DNA of 53,719 bases from JASLPR01 sp964496475 (GTDB lineage Bacteria > Chloroflexota > UBA11872 > VXNJ01), in contig CAZBZS010000012.1 in assembly GCA_964496475.1 (NCBI GenBank), forward strand, positions 1 to 53,719, in the 5' to 3' direction. This document shows, one piece after another, positions 44,293 to 50,835 of this stretch; position 1 is the stretch's first letter; every line of letters starts with the position of its first letter. The notes below the pieces were generated by a model. That model worked only from the letters and a program-made list of their open reading frames with translations. It was not told the origin of the DNA and made no database searches. The translations under genes were made by a program, and so were the position numbers.

Positions 44293-44568
44293 GTCTATTC
44301 GACCGAGACAGGAGGCCCGCTTTCGGGCTCCAGCGTGACCAAGCGATTCAAGAGATTGCTCGCAGCTGCTGGCCTGCCCGACATGGTTTACTATGGACTT
44401 CGACACGCTGCGGTCAGCTTGATGGCTGCGCAAGGCATCCCGGCGCGCACTGTGATGGAGATTCTCGGTCACTCTCAAATCAGCACTACGATGAACATAT
44501 ATGCGCACGTCGCATCCGACGTCCAGCGAGAGGCGGCCGACCGAATCGGGAAGTCATTGTTTGGCTGA
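44293..44568 (+). pseudogene. Tyrosine recombinase, C-terminal fragment
   Basis: The frame reads VYSTETGGPLSGSSVTKRFK, then LRHAAVSLMAAQGI (catalytic HxxR region with Arg and His), VMEILGHSQISTTMNIYAH (late His and the nucleophilic Tyr in NIYAH) and a REAADRIGK tail. All C-terminal catalytic residues are present. It can be read from an ATG at 44167, but the sequence before 44293 is not integrase. With 42420-42603 it makes one gene split by about 1.7 kb. The 3' end lies 77 bp before tRNA-Thr, the usual place for an island integrase. Confidence 0.8.
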
Positions 44569-44578
44569 TCGGGACCGG

Positions 44579-44601
44579 GTTGCTGTCAATATTGCTGTCA
44601 G
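44579..44601 (+). repeat. Paired TGCTGTCA motifs, right end
   Basis: TGCTGTCAA (44581-44589) and TGCTGTCAG (44593-44601) repeat the left-end pair with the same 12-bp spacing and orientation. They lie between the recombinase stop and the tRNA, where arm sites are expected. Confidence 0.55.
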
Positions 44602-44633
44602 AACTATCAATTGACGGGTACGGGTACGATCGC

Positions 44634-44690
44634 CAAACCTGTCATGCCGACGTAGCTCAACGGTAGAGCGGCGGTTTTGTAAACCGCAGG
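44634..44690 (+). repeat. Right copy of the tRNA-Thr direct repeat (candidate attR)
   Basis: Counterpart of 34892-34948. Here the repeat continues into an intact tRNA gene, so recombination in the anticodon region would have left a rebuilt tRNA on this side and an orphan 5' half on the left. Confidence 0.7.
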
Positions 44691-44720
44691 TTGTGGGTTC
44701 GACTCCCTCCGTCGGCTCCA
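44646..44720 (+). tRNA. tRNA-Thr (anticodon TGT)
   Basis: The cloverleaf folds from GCCGACG (44646-44652) to its complement CGTCGGC with discriminator T and an encoded CCA (to 44720). The D-arm has GCTC/GAGC, the anticodon stem GCGGT/ACCGC with loop TTTGTAA gives anticodon TGT (codon ACA), and the T-loop is TTCGACT with one T-T mismatch in its stem. A complete gene of 75 bases with CCA. Confidence 0.93.
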
Positions 44721-44731
44721 TATTTTACGGG

Positions 44732-44778
44732 TCTACTAAAGCGCGTAACCAATAGTTCCACTGAGGCGCTTCAGTAGA
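44732..44778. repeat. 13-bp inverted repeat after tRNA-Thr
   Basis: TCTACTAAAGCGC (44732-44744) and GCGCTTCAGTAGA (44766-44778) pair with one mismatch around a 21-base loop. GGTAAC or its complement recurs at 44745, 44781 and 44793. It may end the tRNA transcript or be recombinase binding sites of a second element. Confidence 0.4.
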
Positions 44779-44807
44779 TTGGTAACGCCAATGGTAACGG
44801 TCTTGAT

Positions 44808-45029
44808 GTGTGGTCGGACGTTGGGGACACGTTGGGCTGCTTCATCAAGCTTGCGGCGGCCATCTTTTTGACCGCTCTTCTGTTCCCCTACAGCATCATC
44901 GTCTGGGCACTTTGGCTGGGCTATCGCCGGCCTGCTCCGGTAACGATTCGATCCGCTCCAGAACGGCCCAGGCCGGTGCGCTCAAGGCCGTCGCCCCTGT
45001 TGAAGGTTGGGGAGTCAGGCACCGCTTGA
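44808..45029 (+). CDS. Small membrane protein, hypothetical
   Basis: A 73-residue frame with a strong hydrophobic stretch (about 11-36, CFIKLAAAIFLTALLFPYS) then a basic, Pro/Arg-rich tail. ATG start, no clear ribosome-binding site. No family recognised; it may be a small single- or two-pass protein or chance. The 220 bp after it up to the M20 gene hold nothing I can name. Confidence 0.35.
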   Translation: MWSDVGDTLGCFIKLAAAIFLTALLFPYSIIVWALWLGYRRPAPVTIRSAPERPRPVRSRPSPLLKVGESGTA

Positions 45030-45251
45030 CGATGCGGGTGCATCATGATCGGGTGGGGAGAGTGCAGTAAAGTGAGGACCTCGCTGGTTTTGACATCCAG
45101 CGCATCGGTGATGTGAGGCGTGAATGGTGAAGCGTGCAGGGGCCGCCATCTGCGCCTGTGTCCGTCGGTTCGGGTGGTTGCTATCAGGACCCACGGGACA
45201 TTGGACCGCCACCGGCCAGCAATCAGATGAATTGTGATTGGGTAACTTATC

Positions 45252-46595
45252 ATGCCAACCGGATCCGACCTCAAAGACCGTATTGCTGCAATCGTCGAGT
45301 CGAACCGCGACGAAATCGTCGAAGTGGGCGAGACGATCTTCCGGAATCCCGAACTTGGATTTAAGGAAACTGAGACGTCGGCGCTAGTTCAGCGCAAGTT
45401 CAACGAACTGGAGTTAGATTACCGGGCCGGGCTTGCCAAGACCGGTGTAAAGGCGCGGATCGACACCGGGCGGCCGGGGCCAACCTTAGCGCTTATTGGC
45501 GAACTCGATGCACTGGTTGTACCGGGTCATCCCAATGCGAATCCCGATACGCATGCGGCACACGCCTGTGGGCATAACGCCCAGATCGCAGGCCTTATCG
45601 GCGCCGCAACCGCGCTGAGTAAGCCCAACATCCTGCGCGAGCTTTCCGGTTCAATCGTACTTATGGCTGTCCCAGCCGAAGAGTACGTGGAAGTCGAATA
45701 CCGGCATGATCTCGTCAAACGAGGTGAACTCGAGTTCCTGGGTGGAAAACCCGAGTTGATCGCACGCGGGGAGTTTGATGACGTGGACATGGCAATGATG
45801 ATCCACACCCACTCGAATCCCTGTGAAAACGGGATCGCAGCGGTTACAGAATCGTACAATGGCTGCGTGGTCAAGCAAATTCGCTATATCGGACACGCTG
45901 CCCACGCAGGTGCCGCACCGCACCTCGGAATAAACGCGCTGTACGCCGCTCAAATTGGTATCACCGCGATTAACGCGTTGCGCGAGACGTTTCGCGATGA
46001 GGACGCCATTCGGGTTCACCCAATCGTCACACGCGGTGGGGACATAGTGAATGTTATTCCAGCCGATGTGACACTGGAGACGTACGTCCGCGGGAAGACC
46101 ACAGATGCAATTGGTGCGGCGGCAGTGAAAGTCGATCGCGCCCTCAAAGCGGGCGCCCTAGCGCTCGGGGCCGACGTCGAGATCATCACGCTCCCGGGAA
46201 TCCTCCCGCTACTCAACAACCCAGCTCTGGGCGAGTACTTCCTGGAAAACCAGCAGACCATCCATGGCGACGCACATGTCGTTCGCCAAGGTCATCGGGC
46301 GGGCGGGACAGACATGGGTGATGTTTCACATATCATGCCGGCGCTCCACCCATCGATGGCCGGCGCGGCCGGGAACAACCATGCGGTGGATTGGGAGATT
46401 GAGGATCCACAGATGGCCTATCTGGAACCCGCTAAGGCTCTTGCCTGGATGGCTGCTGATCTGCTGGCGAACAACGCGCGGGAGGGCAGTCGCCTGCTCG
46501 ATGAGTTTGAGCCACGTATGACCAAGTCCCAGTACCTGGCTTACCAACGTGGAATCGGCGAGACCGACCGGTGGTCTGGCGCTATGCCCAGTTGA
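45252..46595 (+). CDS. M20-family amidohydrolase (aminobenzoyl-glutamate hydrolase-like)
   Basis: A 447-residue M20D-type peptidase cleaving an amide bond of a small acylated amino acid. Metal motifs: THAAHACGHNAQ (His, Asp-equivalent, His) near 97, VPAEEYVEV with the catalytic Glu pair, and HTHSN. The lid domain includes RYIGHAAHAGAAPHLGINAL. GTDMGDVSHIMPALHP near 350 has the last His. It is similar to AbgB-like and indole-acetyl-amino-acid hydrolase groups. ATG 45252 is the first start. The TnpB-type gene begins 15 bp after its stop. Confidence 0.9.
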   Translation: MPTGSDLKDRIAAIVESNRDEIVEVGETIFRNPELGFKETETSALVQRKFNELELDYRAGLAKTGVKARIDTGRPGPTLALIGELDALVVPGHPNANPDTHAAHACGHNAQIAGLIGAATALSKPNILRELSGSIVLMAVPAEEYVEVEYRHDLVKRGELEFLGGKPELIARGEFDDVDMAMMIHTHSNPCENGIAAVTESYNGCVVKQIRYIGHAAHAGAAPHLGINALYAAQIGITAINALRETFRDEDAIRVHPIVTRGGDIVNVIPADVTLETYVRGKTTDAIGAAAVKVDRALKAGALALGADVEIITLPGILPLLNNPALGEYFLENQQTIHGDAHVVRQGHRAGGTDMGDVSHIMPALHPSMAGAAGNNHAVDWEIEDPQMAYLEPAKALAWMAADLLANNAREGSRLLDEFEPRMTKSQYLAYQRGIGETDRWSGAMPS

Positions 46596-46610
46596 CACGA
46601 TAACTAGAAC

Positions 46611-47798
46611 TATGAAGAAGATGATGGCCTACAAGTTCCGGCTCCAGCCCACGGCGGAGCAGCGGGTCTTGCTGGGCAAGATCGCCGGGTGTAACCGCTT
46701 CCTCTGGAACACAAGGCCCTGGCCCTGAACAAGGAGCGGTACCAGAAGGGCGAGAAGCCACTCAGCGGCTACGACCTGAGCAAGCTGCTGACCGGCTGGA
46801 AACAGGAACCCGACCTCGCGTTCCTCAACGAAGGTCCGAGGGCTGCCTACACGCAGGCTCTCAATGATCTTGAGCGGGCCTACAGGGACGGGTTTGGTGA
46901 CAAGCAGCCCAACAAGCGCCTCCCGGTCTTTAAGGCCAAGGGCCGCGCCCGGGATAGTTTCCGGATTCCCATAGGCGACCAGCACAACCCGTGGTTTAGG
47001 GTCGAGGGTCGTCGTATCCGGCTACTGAAGATCGGCTGGGTCAGGTTCTACAAGAGCCGTGAGATTACCGGACTCATGAAGAACGCAACGGTCTCCCGGC
47101 AGGGTGATCACTGGTACGTGAGCATCCAGGTGGAGCAGGCGGTACCCGAACCGGTCCATTCCCATCCTGACGGGCAAATCGGTCTCGATATGGGGATCGC
47201 CACGACGGTCACCACTTCCGATGGTGATCGGTTAGACATGCCGTCGCTTGATGCACTGGAGCGGCGCATTCGCCGCCTGCAGCGGGCGGCAAGCCGGAAG
47301 GAGAAGCATTCCAGTAACTGGCGCAAGGCCTGTAACCGCGTGGCCCGTCTAAAGGAGCGCCAGGCCGATATTCGCCGTGACTGGCAGCAGAAGACCTCCA
47401 CCACTCTCAGTACAAAACACGCAATGGTTGCGATAGAAGATCTCAACGTTGCGGGGATGAGTGCATCGGCAGCAGGCACAGTTGAGGAACCGGGGAAGAA
47501 TGTCGCAGCGAAGTCCCGTCTCAATCGCGGGATCCTGGAGCAGAGCTGGGGCCAGTTGCGCTGGATGCTTGAATACAAGGCAGGCTGGAACGGGGGAGAG
47601 CTAATCCCGGTGCCAGCGGCGGGAACCTCGCGCACCTATAGCCAGTGTGGCCATGAAGCCGCCGAGAACCGCAAGACCCAGTCCGGGTTCAAGTGTGTCA
47701 ACTGTGGGCATGCACAGAATGCGGATGTAAATGCCGCGATAAATATATTGAAAAGGGCGAGGCACGCCCAGATAGCCTGTGGAGAGGGAAGGGCTTGA
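46611..47798 (+). pseudogene. tnpB: TnpB (IS200/IS605-type RNA-guided nuclease), frameshifted
   Basis: ATG 46611 encodes the N-terminal MMAYKFRLQPTAEQ and CNRFLWN, then ends early at 46728. The next frame resumes with KALALNKERYQKGEKPLSGY and runs to 47798, so one base is missing or two added near 46710. The RuvC nuclease residues remain: Asp in IGLDMGIATTV, Glu in AIEDLNVAGM, Asp in NADVNAAINIL. The zinc-finger reads YSQCGHEA and CVNCGH; family members have CxxC first, so one Cys is Tyr (TAT for TGT). No tnpA is nearby. TnpB proteins use a short RNA from the element's 3' end to cut DNA. Frameshift plus lost zinc ligand argue it is inactive. Confidence 0.85.
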
Positions 47799-47857
47799 GC
47801 GCCCTCGTTGAAACAGGAACCCCCGGCAGCGACGGCGTTATCGCCGGTCGGAACCGG
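47790..47857 (+). ncRNA. Candidate 3'-end guide (omega) RNA hairpins of the TnpB element
   Basis: TnpB omega RNAs overlap the 3' end of the gene and end with a guide. Here hairpin AGGGC/GCCCT (47790-47805, loop TTGAGC) spans the stop codon, followed by CGGCG/CGCCG (47833-47846) or the alternative CCGG/CCGG (47844-47857). Placement fits a scaffold, but the end is not defined; the first CRISPR-like repeat starts directly after, at 47860. Confidence 0.35.
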
Positions 47858-47859
47858 AA

Positions 47860-48011
47860 GTCTCACGCCTATGCGTGGATGGAGGCCGACCACGGCCACC
47901 GCCAGCGACTCCTCGGCCATCTCTCACGCCCATGCGTGGATGGATGCCGAAAAGGTTCAATGTCGATACCGTCTCCGCCTGGTCTCACGCCCATGCGTGG
48001 ATGGATGCCGA
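47860..48011 (+). CRISPR. CRISPR mini-array, three repeats and two spacers
   Basis: A 29-base unit (TCTCACGCCCATGCGTGGAT, then GGATGCCGA) occurs at 47861-47889, 47922-47950 and 47983-48011, exactly 61 bp apart. The last two copies are identical; the first differs at two positions. The spacers (47890-47921 and 47951-47982) are both 32 bases and unrelated to each other. The repeat contains the hairpin CACGC-CCAT-GCGTG. A 29/32 layout is the size class of type I-E arrays. No cas gene is in the window and no leader is obvious, so it is orphan or belongs to the adjacent TnpB. Confidence 0.82.
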
Positions 48012-48114
48012 AGATACGCGTTTGCAAGCAACCGCTACGGCAATTTCAGTTGATAACTGGACACGTTACGCTCGGGGGCTACTTCAAGGAAGCACAGCGC
48101 TCAGGGCGAAATAC

Positions 48115-48158
48115 CTTCTAAGCAGTGGGTCGCGTGTTCGAATCACGCCGGGGGTACC
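48115..48158 (+). repeat. 3'-half tRNA-Arg (TCT) remnant, candidate att site
   Basis: CTTCTAA would be an anticodon loop (TCT, Arg), followed by the GCAGT stem strand, a perfect T-arm GCGTG-TTCGAAT-CACGC, and the acceptor strand CGGGGGT plus A. The 5' half is absent: the sequence upstream cannot pair. Truncation at the anticodon loop is typical of att sites left by tRNA-targeting integrases. Confidence 0.6.
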
Positions 48159-48631
48159 CAAGGCCAGTTCACATGGGTAGTAGACCCGAACGCTCCACAA
48201 CGATGCCGCGAGTCTTCACAAGCGGCCAGAAAGATTGCAATAACGGCCAGCGCGGTGAGATGCAGTGTGCGTGGCAGGAATCGCGTGATTATTGCAGGGC
48301 TACTCATACCGCGGGTCTGGGACGTACCTATTCTCACCCTGAGTCCCTTACTGTAGATGAAACACAAGTCGCACTATGGAGCCGATATCCTCCATTCGGT
48401 TTCGTGGGGCGATCTGCTGTCAGTCCACCACAGGCCAGACAAGTGAGCAGCGCGGGATCGACAAGCGCCCTGCTGCGCCCGTCCGTGTTCCTGACACACC
48501 CACCTCACAGATCCGATATCTGCGCACTTCAATTGATATATGCTTTAAACCATATTGTGGGCGAAGGCACAGAGTCCCGGTGCCAGGGCTGATTCGTGCG
48601 GTGCTAGCCCCACAAGCGAGTAGGAGTACCC
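48159..48631. other. Intergenic region, possible lipoprotein stub
   Basis: No complete gene in 470 bp. On the minus strand, 48307-48143 reads SSPAIITRFLPRTLHLTALA then VIAIFLAACEDS, which looks like a lipoprotein signal peptide (lipobox LAAC) but ends after a short unrelated tail that runs into the half-tRNA. It may be a truncated lipoprotein gene. Confidence 0.3.
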
Positions 48632-50134
48632 ATGAAAGACTTTAGCTGGGGACGAATATTTCAGGTCATAGGTGAGAACATCGGCGGGTTCCTGCCCATC
48701 CTACTGGCGGCATTGGTCGTCCTGCTTGTTGGCTGGATCGCGGCACTGTTCATCTCTCGTCTTGTCCGCCGCGCTGTGGGCAAGCTTCGCCTGAATGAAC
48801 GACTGGGCCGGTGGATGGAGGGTCCAGCCGGAGCAGTTGACGTAGAGCGGGGTGCGTCGCGGGTCGTGTACTGGCTGCTGATGATCCTGGTCTCGGTGGC
48901 GTTCTTCCAGACGCTTGGGCTCACGCTGATAACCGAGCCGCTAAACAACCTTCTGAACCAAGTGTTCGCGTTCCTACCGCAGATTCTAAGTGCCGCAATC
49001 CTGCTGCTGATCGCTTGGGTGCTTGCGAACATCGTCCGCGTGCTCGTACGGCATCTCCTGAATGCGACGCGTTTCGAGGAGCGCTTGGGGCCTCCGGAGG
49101 GAGAGGAGAGGCGCGCGCCCTTGTCTCAGACTATTGGTGACGTGGCTTACTGGCTGGTGTTCCTGTTCTTCCTGCCTGCGGTTGTCGGAGCGCTTGCCCT
49201 GGAGGGTCTGCTCGGGCCCGTCCAGGGCATGATCGACAACGTGCTTACCTTCCTGCCCAACATCCTTGCAGCGGCGCTGATTCTGGTGTCGGGCTGGTTC
49301 CTCGCTAGGGTTCTTCGCAGGGTTGCTACGAACCTGCTGGCCAGCGCCGGCACCGATCGGCTCAGCGAACGCGTGGGGCTCGTGGTCGGACTCGGGGAGC
49401 AGCGCCTATCGGGCCTGATCGGCTTGATCCTCTACGCGCTGGTGCTGATACCCGTCTTGATCGCAGCTCTCAACGCACTGCAGCTCGAGTCGATCACTGA
49501 GCCAACCAGCAATATGCTGGACTCAATACTGCAGGCCATTCCCAACATCTTCGCGGCGGCCTTGGTGATCGCGATCGCCTTCGTGGTTGGTCGTCTGGTT
49601 GCCGGCTTGATCTCGCGGATCCTCTCCAGCATCGGTTTCGACCGGGTCCTCGTATGGCTGGGCATTGGTGCGGAGCGTGCTGAGGGCGCGTGGACGCCTT
49701 CTGGGGTCGTGGGATACGTCATACTAGTTGCAATGCTCCTGTTCGCCACGATGGAGGGATTGCAGCTGCTGGGCTTCGAGGTGCTGGCGGATTTGGTGTC
49801 TCGATCCACGGTGTTCGCCGCGCAGATCCTATTCGGTTTGGCCGTCTTCGCCGTCGGCCTGATTCTGTCGAACCTGGCAGTGCGCGCGGTAGTGGCCACC
49901 GGCATCGTAAACGCCACGCTGCTATCTGTGATTGCGCGGGCCTCGATTCTGGTGCTTGCGGGTGCGATGGCGCTCCTGCAGATGGGGATAGCTGACCAGA
50001 TAGTCATCGTCGCGTTCGCGATGCTTGGCGGAGCGCTCGCGGTTGCGGCCGCGATCGCGTTCGGCTTGGGAGGACGAGAGCCGGCACGCCAACTTATGGA
50101 CGAGTGGATTGAGTCCATCCGCAAGCGCAACTAG
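48632..50134 (+). CDS. Multi-pass MscS-like/TM-helix repeat membrane protein
   Basis: A 500-residue inner-membrane protein of the conserved-TM-helix group related to mechanosensitive channels (CmpX-like). Four similar units recur: PILLAALVVLLVGWIAALFI (about 22), PQILSAAILLLIAWVLANIV (about 114), PNILAAALILVSGWFLARVL (about 209) and PNIFAAALVIAIAFVVGRLV (about 310), each followed by basic residues and a second helix. There is no soluble MscS beta-barrel domain, so gating as in MscS is doubtful; a role in small-solute leakage or membrane organisation is possible. AGTAGGAG precedes ATG 48632. A GC-rich hairpin lies after the stop. Confidence 0.8.
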   Translation: MKDFSWGRIFQVIGENIGGFLPILLAALVVLLVGWIAALFISRLVRRAVGKLRLNERLGRWMEGPAGAVDVERGASRVVYWLLMILVSVAFFQTLGLTLITEPLNNLLNQVFAFLPQILSAAILLLIAWVLANIVRVLVRHLLNATRFEERLGPPEGEERRAPLSQTIGDVAYWLVFLFFLPAVVGALALEGLLGPVQGMIDNVLTFLPNILAAALILVSGWFLARVLRRVATNLLASAGTDRLSERVGLVVGLGEQRLSGLIGLILYALVLIPVLIAALNALQLESITEPTSNMLDSILQAIPNIFAAALVIAIAFVVGRLVAGLISRILSSIGFDRVLVWLGIGAERAEGAWTPSGVVGYVILVAMLLFATMEGLQLLGFEVLADLVSRSTVFAAQILFGLAVFAVGLILSNLAVRAVVATGIVNATLLSVIARASILVLAGAMALLQMGIADQIVIVAFAMLGGALAVAAAIAFGLGGREPARQLMDEWIESIRKRN

Positions 50135-50144
50135 CATGAATTCT

Positions 50145-50178
50145 AGGGGCGCGAGGTTTGTCGGTGCCGCGCGCCCCT
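50145..50178 (+). terminator. GC-rich hairpin after the MscS-like gene
   Basis: AGGGGCGCG (50145-50153) and CGCGCCCCT (50170-50178) pair perfectly over nine bases, 10 bp after the stop. There is no T-run, so it may be a non-canonical terminator or RNA-stability element. Confidence 0.45.
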
Positions 50179-50369
50179 GGTCTCGGAACGGCATCGCGTA
50201 TCGGCAGTCTCCGGCTCGCCGACGCCAACAGTAGGCTCGGCCTGTCGCTCTCGCCTCATACCGAGCACCCGACATTGCCTGTGCCTACGGACGTGACCCG
50301 GCCAACAGCAATAGGCTAACGATCTGCGGAAGCAGAAACTTCGTAGTCCTCATTTGCGATTACTCAGCT

Positions 50370-50700
50370 TCATGGTGCTGATCGTCTAATCGCCCCTGCC
50401 CGGGTCACTGACACCTGCACGCCACGATCGTAGGTTTGGGGGTCATGGTGTCGCAGCAGGAACATCAACGCCTGGACATTGCCGCCAATCGCTAACTCGT
50501 GCAGCTTAGTTTCCAGCTGGAGAATCGCTTCTTCCTTTGCGTTCTCGAATTTCTCCCGGAAGGTCTGGTCCCGTTCCAGCGCCTTGTAGACGGTCTGGCG
50601 ATGTATCCCTGCCCCTCACGCCGAGGCTCCGATATTGCCGCTGTTGGAGAAGGCAGCAAGGAACGGCCGATGCCATATCCCGGCTGTGCGGTCTATTGCT
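50370..50700 (-). pseudogene. Phage terminase-small-subunit-like DNA-binding protein, broken
   Basis: The minus-strand frame reads FLAAFSNSGNIGASA, a TGA, then GAGIHRQTVYKALERDQTFR and EKFENAKEEAILQLE, IGGNVQALMFLLRHHDPQTY. This is the helix-turn-helix and helical body of terminase-small-type proteins (typical S-x-A-R-x-A-G-I-S-x-x-T-V-Y). The TGA replaces Arg or a similar residue at the expected ARxAGI position. It ends at TGA 50370. No large terminase or other phage gene is adjacent, so it is a leftover of a prophage or transferred segment. Confidence 0.6.
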
Positions 50701-50716
50701 GATCGGCCCATGCTAT

Positions 50717-50835
50717 CTAGGACACCGGTGACCAAGCAGGATGAAAATCCCCCCCAGGATCGTCTGTCAGCTGCCGGACGTTGCCGCCGTCCGCATCCAT
50801 GACGTAGATGTCGTAGTCGCCTTGGCGTGCATTCA
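50717..50835 (-). pseudogene. One-blade fragment of a TolB-type beta-propeller
   Basis: Reading the minus strand, GDYDIYVMDADGGNVRQLTD and DPGGDFHPAWSP match a single WD40-like/TolB propeller repeat, ending at TAG 50717-50719. The repeat normally occurs in series; here there is one. It lies immediately after the end of the metallopeptidase gene in another frame. Confidence 0.6.

Noticed and set aside
47808..48053. Protein-coding repeat explanation for the CRISPR-like units
   Set aside because: The 61-bp period is not a multiple of three, so the repeats are read in different frames and encode no repeated peptide.
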